Below, piece by piece: positions 48,541-58,565 of a DNA stretch of 64,000 nt. Both the position numbers and the translations under genes were made by a program. Source of the stretch: Candidatus Fermentithermobacillaceae bacterium (GTDB lineage Bacteria; Bacillota; Sulfobacillia; Fermentithermobacillales; DUSS01); assembly GCA_012842495.1 (NCBI GenBank), contig DUSS01000070.1, forward strand, positions 18,503 through 82,502, in the 5' to 3' direction. The notes under the pieces are model-generated. The model had not been told where the DNA came from. It worked only from the letters and a program-made list of their open reading frames with translations, and searched no databases. Within the stretch, counting starts at the first letter, position 1; each line of letters starts with the position of its first letter.

Positions 48541-48582
48541 CCATATTATGGTTAGGATACCATAATGTGGCGCGACCGTCAA
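48541..48582 (-). promoter_or_regulatory. comEC promoter overlapped by a large palindrome
   Basis: On the minus strand TTGACG (48577-48582) and TATCCT (48554-48559) are 17 bases apart. An inverted repeat with 11-base arms and one mismatch (48541-48551 and 48560-48570; inner arms ATTATGG and CCATAAT are exact) is centred on the -10. A second, wider repeat GGTTAGG/CCTAACC (48550-48556 and 48587-48593) is interleaved. A repressor at this site would block the promoter completely. Confidence 0.65.
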
Positions 48583-48608
48583 GGAGCCTAACCATCTTAG
48601 TCTCGCAT

Positions 48609-49769
48609 TTACTCCGTCCTCAATGCCACAGCAGGCTGCAGACTCGCAGCGCGTATCGCAGGGTACATCCCGAAAAGAAGACCCACTATTATCGAAAAAG
48701 AAAACGCTACCCCGACAGACCCCGGTGCCAGCGCGGTGGCCGGCCCCAGGCGACCGACCAATCCCGAGGCAAACAGTCCCAAGAATACCCCGGCGAATCC
48801 ACCCATAGCACAAAGGACCGAAGACTCAGCCAGGAATTGGAAAAGTACCTGCCGTCGTTTGGCGCCCACAGCCATCCTGAGACCGATCTCTCGGGTTCGC
48901 TCCGTGACCGCCACGAGCATGATGTTCATGACACCGATGCCTCCGACCACGAGAGACACCCCAGCGATGGCACCGAGCATTAGCGTCATCGTCCGCTGCG
49001 ACTTCTCCACCTGTTCGATCATGCTCTGCTGGCTGACCACATACACGGAGTCCTGCCCGTACCTGAATTCGAATATGCGCTCAACGTTGAGCTGAACAAG
49101 CGGCACCGACTGCCTATCCTTCGCCTTAATGTAGACGAAGTCGACCTTGTTGGTGCCCCTGAGCCTTTGCGCCACCGTGATGGGTACCAGTATGTTGTAG
49201 TCCACTCCTTCTCCAAGGTACTGCCCCTTTTCTTCGAGAACGCCGATTATCTGAAAGGGCCTCTGCCCGATGTAGATGGTCTTCCCGACCGGATTGCGCC
49301 CGGCGAAAACCTGCTGGGTGACCTCCCATCCGAGGACGGCGACGGGCCGGGCTATCTCCACTTCGGCGGCGGTGAACCAGCGCCCGACGTAAAGGTCGTG
49401 CTCGCGGATTTGGGGGAATATCTCGGTGACACCCTGGATCGGTATACCGAGGTTCTTCCCTTCGTATCTCACCTCGTCCCAGGCGTTGACTACGGGCATC
49501 AGCATCTCTATCTGAGGAACTCGCGGCTGAAGCTCGTATACCTGATCTAGGGTAAGCCTGGCGTCCCACCTCTGCATGTAGAGTCTGAGGATGTTCGTCC
49601 CGACGCTCTCGAACTGCGCCACCACCTGCTTGCGCGCTCCTTCTCCGATAGAAACAAGGACGATCACGGAACCCACGCCGATGATCACGCCCAACATGGT
49701 GAGGGCCGACCGGAGCTTGTTGGAGAGGATCCCCGCTATAGATTCCCTCAGTATTTCCAGGAAACGCAT
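48609..49769 (-). CDS. MacB/FtsX-like ABC transporter permease
   Basis: About 386 residues from ATG 49769 (GGGGGCAG upstream). The N-terminal membrane segment (NKLRSALTMLGVIIGVGSVIVLVSIGEG), an extracytoplasmic MacB_PCD domain and three C-terminal segments (GGIGVMNIMLVAVTERTREIGLRMAVGAKRR) are typical. There is no ATP-binding domain, unlike full MacB. With the adaptor upstream it should export a lipid, peptide or toxin. The partner ATPase is not in the neighbourhood. Confidence 0.9.
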   Translation of the reverse strand: MRFLEILRESIAGILSNKLRSALTMLGVIIGVGSVIVLVSIGEGARKQVVAQFESVGTNILRLYMQRWDARLTLDQVYELQPRVPQIEMLMPVVNAWDEVRYEGKNLGIPIQGVTEIFPQIREHDLYVGRWFTAAEVEIARPVAVLGWEVTQQVFAGRNPVGKTIYIGQRPFQIIGVLEEKGQYLGEGVDYNILVPITVAQRLRGTNKVDFVYIKAKDRQSVPLVQLNVERIFEFRYGQDSVYVVSQQSMIEQVEKSQRTMTLMLGAIAGVSLVVGGIGVMNIMLVAVTERTREIGLRMAVGAKRRQVLFQFLAESSVLCAMGGFAGVFLGLFASGLVGRLGPATALAPGSVGVAFSFSIIVGLLFGMYPAIRAASLQPAVALRTE

Positions 49770-49806
49770 GTTTCTGCCCCCTTCACCGAAACCTGTTAGG
49801 CCGGGT

Positions 49807-51393
49807 CTATTTGATGATTCTGATCGGAGTGGAACGCACCGGAAGCGCCCCACCGGGCTGGCCCGGTTGCTCCTTGGTCATCCCCGTCACCACTTCCTGG
49901 CCTTCCGTGAGTCCGGCCAGTACCTCGAATACCATGTCGTTCATGAGTCCGACTTTCACCGGAACCGGCTTGCGCTCTTTGCCTTCCTTCACATCCACCA
50001 TCCAGCTACCATCGTCGCCTCTATACAACGCTTCAACCGGACAAAGGAGAACGTTTTGCTTTTGCGAAACGAATATGGAAGCTTCCGCGCCCATCCCCGG
50101 GAGGAGGAATCCAGGGTTGTTCAGTTCCACGCGAATGTTGAACGAGCCTATTCCGTCGCGGGGCTCACCGCTGGTACCAATGTCGGCCACCGTGCCCTCG
50201 CACTTTTGCTGGCCCTGGGGACCCCAGACGGTGATCTCTACTCTCTGCCCTTTCGACACCTTCGGTACGTCCATCTCGTCCAGCCGGAGCATGAGATTCA
50301 TTCTCTCGTAGTTGGACACCCTGCCGACGCTAGATCCTTTAGCTACGCGCTGGCCGGGAACGATACCGATCGACATGACAGTTCCGTCTATCGGTGCCTT
50401 AATCGTCAGGTTTTGCAGCATCAACCTGATCTCTTCGAGCTCGAGGACCTTCTGCTTGTACTCCATCTGCTTGGCCATGGCATTGAGCAGAGCTTGGCCC
50501 GGTTCGAATTCCAGGATGGGATCTCCGGTCTTGACCCGCGCACCGTCTTTGACAAACGTCTTTCTCACCGTGCCCGGAAAGGCAGCTACCAAAGGCTCGG
50601 AAGAAGAGAACGAGGTAATGGCCGCTCTCTGACCCACATCACCACCGGGAGTCCGGATCACGAGATATCCCTCGTCTCCCACCTTGAGCAGGCCGGGGTT
50701 TTCAAGTTCCACCCTCACCTCGTAAAAATACGCCTGGTCCCTGGCAATCGGAGTCGGGTCAGCCAGGATGACTACCCCAGGGGTTTCGCCGTCGAACCTC
50801 TCGGGATAGAACCCGGCTTTCTGACCAACCTTGACCATGTCGAAGAGAGTCTTCGGAAGCTCCAGAGCTATTACCAGCTTTGAGTCGTTGACGATCTGGC
50901 ATATGAGGCCGGATGCAACCTCGCCTTCCTTTGCCTTGAAACCTTCCACCCTTCCGGAAGAAGGCGCTCTCAGAACGAGGGCCTGGTTCGGATCCACGCT
51001 ACCGACTTTATCGGGGGAAACCCCGAAGGCTTTAGCCAGTTCGATTTTGAGCATTTCCAGCTCGATTTCCTTTTGCTTGAGTTTAATCTCCAGGTCGCCG
51101 GGCTCGATTTCGGCTATGGGTGTGTCCTTGGCCACCCTTTGCCCTTGCCCGACGAATACGTTTTTGACCACGCCTTCAGCCAGGCACAAAATATCCCTCT
51201 CTTCGATGGCCTGAAGAACGCCCCATCCCCTGACGGTTACCTCGATGTCTCCCCTGGTCACGGGTTTTGTGACCATCACGATTTGCGCCTGCTTCCCTCC
51301 GGTGGAAAGGGTTTTCACGCCCCACCAGCCCAAACCCACCAGAAGCGCCAAAGCACCGAATCCCGCCACCCATTTGATGACGACACGCCTCAT
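49807..51393 (-). CDS. MacA-like efflux adaptor (HlyD/RND periplasmic adaptor family)
   Basis: About 528 residues from ATG 51393 (GGAGGAC upstream). An N-terminal anchor (WVAGFGALALLVGLGWWGV) precedes a chain with two lipoyl/barrel-sandwich-like stretches, a short helical hairpin and a membrane-proximal domain with GMTKEQPGQPGG at the end. At 528 residues it is longer than usual adaptors (350-420), because the barrel region appears to be repeated (about 60-200 and 280-400). It lies 37 bases before the permease gene and is cotranscribed. Confidence 0.87.
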   Translation of the reverse strand: MRRVVIKWVAGFGALALLVGLGWWGVKTLSTGGKQAQIVMVTKPVTRGDIEVTVRGWGVLQAIEERDILCLAEGVVKNVFVGQGQRVAKDTPIAEIEPGDLEIKLKQKEIELEMLKIELAKAFGVSPDKVGSVDPNQALVLRAPSSGRVEGFKAKEGEVASGLICQIVNDSKLVIALELPKTLFDMVKVGQKAGFYPERFDGETPGVVILADPTPIARDQAYFYEVRVELENPGLLKVGDEGYLVIRTPGGDVGQRAAITSFSSSEPLVAAFPGTVRKTFVKDGARVKTGDPILEFEPGQALLNAMAKQMEYKQKVLELEEIRLMLQNLTIKAPIDGTVMSIGIVPGQRVAKGSSVGRVSNYERMNLMLRLDEMDVPKVSKGQRVEITVWGPQGQQKCEGTVADIGTSGEPRDGIGSFNIRVELNNPGFLLPGMGAEASIFVSQKQNVLLCPVEALYRGDDGSWMVDVKEGKERKPVPVKVGLMNDMVFEVLAGLTEGQEVVTGMTKEQPGQPGGALPVRSTPIRIIK

Positions 51394-51435
51394 GTTCTCC
51401 AGGTCCTCCCTCCGCGGTCCGAAGTCTCCCCTCAC

Positions 51436-51790
51436 GGACCTTTGCGCCGTTGACTCATCCGGAAATTTACTTACCTATAGTCCATACGATCTGTGACGCT
51501 ACAAATCCCTTCTTGTTCCCAGGAAAATCACGTCCCTTTCGTACGTAGTCTCTTTGGCTGCTTTGAATTCGCAATAGCTCGTCGTGGCTGCCTTAGGCTT
51601 TCAAAAACACTCCGTGCTGGCGACCAGCCCGACGCCCCGGTCGAGACCGGATCTGGTTAAACCTCAGAAGCTCACGTTTTTTGGACTAACTACGTCGGAA
51701 AAGGTTCACCCGGATTTGACGGATGGTCTTTATCTGAGCTCGGCCGCCTGATCGATCCGGGAGCTTACTATCAGGCACTCCTCTGAGCAT
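51436..51790. other. Intergenic region between macA-like gene and groEL terminator
   Basis: These 355 bases contain no gene I can support on either strand. On the minus strand a possible TTGTAG and TATAGG pair (about 51475-51510), 19 bases apart, might serve the macA-like gene, but the spacing is poor. Base composition is lower in GC than the flanking genes. Confidence 0.5.
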
Positions 51791-51825
51791 AAAAAAGGGC
51801 CCGCCCTCGGAAAACAGGCGGGTCC
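51791..51825 (-). terminator. Intrinsic terminator of groESL
   Basis: GGACCCGCC pairs with GGCGGGCCC on the minus strand (51817-51825 with 51797-51805, one G-T pair), loop 11 bases, followed by six T (51791-51796). It lies 37 bases after the groEL stop. Confidence 0.88.
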
Positions 51826-51862
51826 AGGTGTCGGGAGCACTTCCCTATCGCTTGCGCGATCT

Positions 51863-53500
<1,638 letters not shown>

Positions 53501-53577
53501 TCAGTGCATCTCTCTTGGCCTGCCGTCGAAGCCGGTATTACTTAGAGCTCCGCGGCCAGCCTTAGGTTTTCATCGCT

Positions 53578-53604
53578 ACCGCTCCCGCATCTTTTGCGAG
53601 CGGT
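53578..53604. other. Hairpin in the groES-groEL gap
   Basis: ACCGCTC (53578-53584) pairs with GAGCGGT (53598-53604); with one bulge the stem extends by four pairs. Five T follow on the plus strand only, which is antisense to groESL. In the groESL mRNA it would be a plain hairpin and may serve as a processing or stability element. Confidence 0.4.
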
Positions 53605-53645
53605 TTTTGACCCGTGTACAGACGAAAAACCCTTTTCAAACAAGC

Positions 53646-53939
53646 CTATCTCTTCTCTTTAATGGCGAGGATGTCGCTTTCCCGGATTATCAGGTACTCC
53701 TCGCCATCCACTTTGACCTCGGTACCGCTGTATTTGGAGTAGATAACCCTGTCGCCCACCTTGACTTCGGGTGTGAGTTTCGTCCCGTTGTCAAGAACGC
53801 GACCGGGTCCTACAGCGATCACTTCTCCCTCCTGCGGTTTGTCCTTGGCGGTGTCTGGGAGAACGATACCGCCTTTGGTCTTCTCCTCAGCCTCGACGGG
53901 CTTCAGTACCACGCGGTCGGCAAGTGGCTTTAGCGGCAA
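53646..53939 (-). CDS. groES: Co-chaperonin GroES
   Basis: 97 residues: [27 protein letters not shown], with the mobile loop TKGGIVLP, and the [23 protein letters not shown] core. It caps GroEL. It starts at TTG 53939 after GGGGGG. A CIRCE and a near-consensus promoter lie directly upstream. Confidence 0.98.
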   Translation of the reverse strand: MPLKPLADRVVLKPVEAEEKTKGGIVLPDTAKDKPQEGEVIAVGPGRVLDNGTKLTPEVKVGDRVIYSKYSGTEVKVDGEEYLIIRESDILAIKEKR

Positions 53940-53980
53940 TGAAAAACCCCCCTTGCTAGTGATTTGAGGTTAAAATGCTG

Positions 53981-54007
53981 TTAGCACTCGACCTTGGTGA
54001 GTGCTAA
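53981..54007 (-). promoter_or_regulatory. CIRCE operator of groESL
   Basis: A perfect CIRCE (TTAGCACTC, nine bases, GAGTGCTAA) between the promoter and groES. It is the second site for HrcA in the window. Confidence 0.97.
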
Positions 54008-54016
54008 CCGAGGGAT

Positions 54017-54045
54017 ATTATAGGCATGGGGCCATAGGCTGTCAA
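54017..54045 (-). promoter_or_regulatory. Consensus SigA promoter of groESL
   Basis: On the minus strand TTGACA (54040-54045) and TATAAT (54017-54022) are exactly 17 bases apart, a full consensus match. The start point falls next to the CIRCE. Confidence 0.92.
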
Positions 54046-54081
54046 CACAACTGGAAATGCACCGGACCTAGATTTTGTCCC

Positions 54082-54786
54082 TTACCTCACAGTCAGGAAC
54101 GGCGCGATTTTGGACAAGGTTTTCGGGCCTATACCCGGAACGTTCACGAGGTCTTCTATCGTTTTAAATGGACCGTTTTCCCGCCGGTACGTTATGATGG
54201 CCTGAGCTATAGACGGTCCTATCCCTGGAACGACGTCTAAGAGCGAGGCGTCTGCCGTATTGATGTTCACAGGGAACGGGTTCTGAAGTCGAGTTGTGCC
54301 ACCGGTCCCGCTCAAACCCGTTGCTCCTGGTAATCCACCGCCCGATGAGAGTTCAGCTTTGGACGGTATGTAGACCTTCTCCCCGTCAAACAGCACCTGG
54401 GCCAGGTTCACCGAATCGAGGGCCGCGTCCTGCCGCGCCCCACCGGCCATCTCCACAGCTTCATAGACCCGCTGACCCTCCTTGAGCTTATACACCCCCG
54501 GGTTTTTCACTGCCCCTGCCACGTGGACGACGATTTCGGTTGGCGGTTCCGCACGGTTGCCGCAGTTGATGCCGTCCGAGCCCGGAGCCGGGTTTATCTC
54601 CACCCCAGGAACGTTGGTACTTCCACTCGCGCCGTGATAAGCCTCTCCGCCAACGGTCTCCTGGTGCGAATGGGTTATGATCTTCACTGGCTGTGGCTTA
54701 ATCGTTCTCCACCAAACGGTGCCCGTCCCCAGTAAAAAGAAGGCGATTAGGACGTATATGGCAAGATCCACACGACGGTAGGTCAC
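54082..54786 (-). CDS. comEA: Competence DNA-binding protein ComEA
   Basis: 234 residues. An N-terminal membrane anchor (LAIYVLIAFFLLGTGTVWW), a flexible linker, an SLBB domain (EIVVHVAGAVKNPGVYKLKEGQRVYEAVEMAGGA) and a C-terminal tandem helix-hairpin-helix domain (NINTADASLLDVVPGIGPSIAQAIITYR, VNVPGIGPKTLSKI). It binds incoming double-stranded DNA outside the membrane and passes it to ComEC. It starts at GTG 54786 with a poor ribosome-binding site. It stands alone, away from comEC. Confidence 0.93.
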   Translation of the reverse strand: MTYRRVDLAIYVLIAFFLLGTGTVWWRTIKPQPVKIITHSHQETVGGEAYHGASGSTNVPGVEINPAPGSDGINCGNRAEPPTEIVVHVAGAVKNPGVYKLKEGQRVYEAVEMAGGARQDAALDSVNLAQVLFDGEKVYIPSKAELSSGGGLPGATGLSGTGGTTRLQNPFPVNINTADASLLDVVPGIGPSIAQAIITYRRENGPFKTIEDLVNVPGIGPKTLSKIAPFLTVR

Positions 54787-54829
54787 AGTAACATACTACC
54801 AGACACAGCAGAGTGTGGCAACTGTGTGC

Positions 54830-55070
54830 GCCCATCTTCGCGCCGGACCTCGGGGACATAAGCTGCCAGTATCTTCCTTCGCTCTCACTCATGGACTCAG
54901 GCATCAACATCACGACCACGGTATCCCTTTACCGCAGTTATCATCGCAAGGACAATCTCCTAATTCCCGCCGCTCGCTTCGACCGTGGTAGAACCAGGAC
55001 GGAGCTCGCCCTGAGCTTCAGCTTCCTCCACGATTCTCAAGGCAGAAGCCGCGCCTAACGAGTACCCGTT
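54830..55070 (-). pseudogene. Decayed cysteine synthase fragment
   Basis: Minus-strand translation gives ALRIVEEAEAQGELRPGSTTVEASGGN, then an in-frame stop, then EIVLAMITAVKGYR, then after a frameshift VVVMLMPESMSES...WQLMSPRSGAK. This follows the CysK/CysM order (AEEKGLLKPG-TIVE-TSGNTG-GLAM-AA-KGYR-MPE-MS-ER-LL-GA). Only about 80 codons remain, with one stop and one frameshift, and both ends are lost. It lies between comEA and the deacetylase in an otherwise empty 413-base stretch (54787-55199). I see nothing recognisable in 55071-55199 apart from the deacetylase ribosome-binding site. Confidence 0.75.
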
Positions 55071-55199
55071 GGTTCTCGATATCGTAAACGAGATGAACAG
55101 GAAGAGGGAACATTTTCGCCGCTATTTCGTCTTGAATCGAAGGAAAGGAGATTCCGCACATGGTCGAAGCCGGAGAGCTGTCGTGCGGAGAGGACGACC

Positions 55200-56495
55200 G
55201 TGGCTTTTGGCAGCATTGTTCCGTGGAACTTATTCAAGGTTTCGCGCCGGGCGAAAGTAGCTTGTTCCGTGGCATGCGTGTTTCTCGCCACAACGGTTCT
55301 GGGGAGCGATACTTACGGTGCCCGCACCAGTGAACCTGCTTTGGGCACTGGACAACCCGCTCAAGAGTTGGCCGTTCATACGGGAGACCGTTCCGGGGAT
55401 CACCTCCGGTTTTACAGGTGCTTCCTCGCCGATCCCGGTTACGAACGAGCTTCCAATGACAGGAGTTACAAAGGGACAAACCGGTCTAACAACAGGTCTG
55501 CGGAAGGTTTTGAGGCTCTGTCCGAATCATCTCCTCCCGGTCGTGAGGATCTCCAACGATGCGCACCCAACGAACTCGGAAAAATCATGATCGTAATGTA
55601 CCACGACATCCAGTCCGAAGAGAAAGAATGGGTAAGGTCCCGGGACAACTTCAGAAAGGATCTCGAGCGATTCTACAGAGAAGGGTTCGTGCTCATTAGG
55701 TTGAGTTCGTACCTCCGCGGAGAAATACCTGTGCCGGCAGGAAAGACACCGCTCATACTCACCTTCGATGACGCCACGCCCGGCCAGTTCCGGTTCGTAG
55801 AGAGGGATGGTGAACTCATACCCGATCCCAACTGCGCCGTGGGGATCCTTCTGGATTTCTCCCGGAAACATCCGGACTTCGGATGTGCTGCCACGTTCTT
55901 CATCGATTTCCCCGCTCCTTTTGGCGTGCCTTCTCAGGTCGAGGCCAAACTCAGGTTTCTTCTGGAAAATGGAATGGAAATAGGAAACCATACGTACAAT
56001 CACAGAAACCTGCGAAACTCGCCTCCAGAGCAAATCGCGGAGGAAATCGGGAAGCTCACCGCGGCTGTCAAGAATATATGCGGGTACGAGGTGTGTTCCC
56101 TCGCTCTTCCCTTCGGCGCTTACCCCCAGCACAAGGAGGTCCTGGCTTCGGGTGTATGGGAGGGCGTGGAGTATCGAAACCTGGGGGTCCTGTTAGTCGG
56201 TGCGGAACCTGCACCTTCGCCTTTCTCCAAGCATTTTAAACCGCTGGCGATTCCGAGAATCCGCGGCTGCGAGGACGAGCTCTCTAAGTGGCTCGAGTAT
56301 TTCCGGCGCAACCCCCAGGCTAGATTCATCTCGGACGGAAACGCCGACACTATTACCATTGCCCAGGACGATGAGAGAAACATCGACCGCGACCGGACAG
56401 GCGGGAAAACAGTCATAGTGTACAGCACGAATAACGGAGATAGTAAAACCGCGTCACCCAATACTTCGTCGCCCTCGGTTTCTCCGGGACATTAA
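55200..56495 (+). CDS. Secreted polysaccharide deacetylase (NodB-type)
   Basis: 431 residues. An N-terminal signal peptide (VACSVACVFLATTVLGSDTYGA), a low-conservation linker to about residue 125, then a NodB-like domain: IMIVMYHDIQ, LTFDDATPGQF with the catalytic and metal aspartates, EIGNHTYNHRNL with the metal histidines and a late LALPFGAYP. The tail (about 385-431) is Ser/Thr/Asn-rich. It should remove acetyl groups from peptidoglycan or another envelope polysaccharide. GTG 55200 follows GGAGAGG. No operon partners. Confidence 0.9.
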   Translation: MAFGSIVPWNLFKVSRRAKVACSVACVFLATTVLGSDTYGARTSEPALGTGQPAQELAVHTGDRSGDHLRFYRCFLADPGYERASNDRSYKGTNRSNNRSAEGFEALSESSPPGREDLQRCAPNELGKIMIVMYHDIQSEEKEWVRSRDNFRKDLERFYREGFVLIRLSSYLRGEIPVPAGKTPLILTFDDATPGQFRFVERDGELIPDPNCAVGILLDFSRKHPDFGCAATFFIDFPAPFGVPSQVEAKLRFLLENGMEIGNHTYNHRNLRNSPPEQIAEEIGKLTAAVKNICGYEVCSLALPFGAYPQHKEVLASGVWEGVEYRNLGVLLVGAEPAPSPFSKHFKPLAIPRIRGCEDELSKWLEYFRRNPQARFISDGNADTITIAQDDERNIDRDRTGGKTVIVYSTNNGDSKTASPNTSSPSVSPGH

Positions 56496-56520
56496 GCGGG
56501 AAGAACGTTCCACGGACCTT

Positions 56521-57180
56521 CTACGTCAGAGGTACGCTGGCCATCATCGCCAGGGCAAGCCTTCGCTCCACGTCCGACCAGTTCACCAGGTGCCACCACG
56601 CCTCGATATAGTCCCGCCGGCGATTTTGGTAATCGAGATAGTAAGCATGTTCCCACACATCCACTACGAGTATGGGAATGGCACCCCACTGGGTAAGATC
56701 TTCGTGCTTTTCCGCTTCAAGCACATCAAGCCTGTGCCATGAGGGATTAAAAGCCAGGACTGCCCAGCCGGAGCCTTCAACCTGTTCGGCAGCGGTGTTG
56801 AACTGCCTTTGAAACGAGTCGAAGCTGGGGAACACCCTTCTCAGCTCAGCTGTGAGGAGCGGGCCGGGCGTCCTCGGACCGCCCGGAGTCATGTTCGTCC
56901 AGTAAATGCTATGAAGGATGTGCCCCGACCCGTTAAAGGCGATTTCCCTGGACCAGTACCTGATGAGCGAGATGTCTCCGGTCCTTCTGACCTCGTCAAT
57001 CCGTCTTTCCGCCTCGTTCAACCCGTTGACGTAAGATTGGTGATGCCGGGAGTGGTGCAGCTCGAGGGTCCTTCGGCTGATGTACGGTTCAAGCGCGTCG
57101 TAAGAATACGGAAGCGGGGGGAGCTGGTGACCACCCGCGGGAACCGGATTCGCAAAGAAAAGCTCACGACTGGAAGACAT
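56521..57180 (-). CDS. sodA: Superoxide dismutase (Fe/Mn family)
   Basis: About 219 residues from ATG 57180 (AGGAGG upstream); the frame continues to 57330 without family similarity. Metal ligands appear in LELHHSRHHQSYVNGLN, GHILHSIYWTNM and VVDVWEHAYYLDYQNRRRDYIEAWW. It converts superoxide to H2O2 and O2. The N-terminus (about 20 residues before LPPLPYSYDALEPYIS) is slightly extended. Fe or Mn cannot be told apart safely. It protects oxygen-sensitive enzymes such as the hydrogenase in this anaerobe. Confidence 0.93.
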   Translation of the reverse strand: MSSSRELFFANPVPAGGHQLPPLPYSYDALEPYISRRTLELHHSRHHQSYVNGLNEAERRIDEVRRTGDISLIRYWSREIAFNGSGHILHSIYWTNMTPGGPRTPGPLLTAELRRVFPSFDSFQRQFNTAAEQVEGSGWAVLAFNPSWHRLDVLEAEKHEDLTQWGAIPILVVDVWEHAYYLDYQNRRRDYIEAWWHLVNWSDVERRLALAMMASVPLT

Positions 57181-57375
57181 CTGGATACCTCCTGTTGGCA
57201 GTCTCTGCAAGTTCCCGGTCTCAGCCTGACCGCAGTCACTCCAGTTAACGGCCGCCGCAGGTCTGTGAGCCCAGTCCGGACCGAGGCCGTTCCCCTGATG
57301 GCAGCACAGTATATGAGACAAACGAAGCACGTGTTATGGGAACTCTGCACAGGATATTCCGACTCCAAAGAGGAT

Positions 57376-58455
57376 CTAACGTCCTGCAACGCGGATTATT
57401 TTCCTCATTCGAAGCGCCTGGGAAGCGCTGACAACCGCAATGGCACTCAGCACAGAGAGAGCACCAACGATCCCTCTCAGAGAAAGGGATTCGCCGAGAA
57501 AGAAGTATCCTATAACGTACGCAGCCAGCGGCTCAGCGAGGGCGGCGATGGAACCCCTGGTTGCTTCCACTTTGTTGATTCCGTCCGCAAAGAGTATGAA
57601 CGCAGTCGTTCCCGGCCCGAGACCCATCAGCGCGAAGTGAAAGAGGCTCTTCGGCCAGGCCGGAGGAAGGGCCCTTACGAACTCTACGACGCCGCCTCGC
57701 CACACGGAAAGAACGCAGAAAAGCAGCGATCCACCAAAGGCCATGGTCCAAAAGTTCAGAGAAACGGGCCCGTACTTCCGCCCGAGTTTCTTGTAGACGA
57801 CCGTCTGCGCACCGTAAGATGCACCTGATAGAAGACCAGCGACAAATCCCAGGGGCGAGACCGTTAGGGTGCCCCCTTCCTCGCCAAGTCCCGAAATCAA
57901 AACAACGCCCAGAAAGGCCATGAATAGCGCAATCACTTTCTCTCTCGTGACTTTCTCGCCGAGAAATAGAAGGGAAATGAGGAGAACGAAGAAGGGGGCG
58001 GTGTAGTTCAAGGTGACCGCGACCGCTACCGTAGTCGCCGATAGGGCGTAAAAGTAACTGATCTGCGACAGCATGACCGCGAGGATGCCGAGAAGAAGGA
58101 AGGCGACGATGTCACCCCTATCGGGTGCAAGTTTCTCCCGTCCTAGCTCACCCTGGGGAACGCTCTCCGGAGTCAGCTTCCCCGTCCCCTCGCTTTCCGG
58201 GGCGAACTTGCTCGGCGTATACCCTTCCGGCGCCGCACTTTCAGACAGTGGTCTCCTGATATACCCGGGAGCTGGAACGTTATGCCCCCTGTACCATTTC
58301 ACCAGCAACCACAGCCCCATGAAAGCTGTGGCAAACAACGCTCTGCCCAGGACGATATCCCACGGGCTCCATCCCAAAGTACTCAGAAACCGGACAAAGG
58401 GGCCGGTGGTCGCCCATATTACACCGGCCCCGACGATTTCGATGTAACCAGTCAA
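57376..58455 (-). CDS. EamA/DMT-family transporter with hydrophilic insertion
   Basis: 359 residues, two EamA repeats with about ten membrane segments (for example GAGVIWATTGPFVRFLSTLGW and the C-terminal ASLAEPLAAYVIGYFFLGESLSLRG-like end). Family members export amino acids or other metabolites. A Pro/Glu/Ser-rich hydrophilic stretch of about 60 residues (57-115) is inserted between segments 2 and 3, which makes it longer than the usual 300 residues. TTG 58455 is the start. Substrate unknown. Confidence 0.87.
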   Translation of the reverse strand: MTGYIEIVGAGVIWATTGPFVRFLSTLGWSPWDIVLGRALFATAFMGLWLLVKWYRGHNVPAPGYIRRPLSESAAPEGYTPSKFAPESEGTGKLTPESVPQGELGREKLAPDRGDIVAFLLLGILAVMLSQISYFYALSATTVAVAVTLNYTAPFFVLLISLLFLGEKVTREKVIALFMAFLGVVLISGLGEEGGTLTVSPLGFVAGLLSGASYGAQTVVYKKLGRKYGPVSLNFWTMAFGGSLLFCVLSVWRGGVVEFVRALPPAWPKSLFHFALMGLGPGTTAFILFADGINKVEATRGSIAALAEPLAAYVIGYFFLGESLSLRGIVGALSVLSAIAVVSASQALRMRKIIRVAGR

Positions 58456-58565
58456 GGGAACCCGGCCTCTTCCCCGTAGATATAGTCCATCGCGGTAACC
58501 GGCATAGCCTGCCGGTAGACCTAACCCATTGCCGTTTCACCGTGACGGCGAAAAGACCTGTGAGC

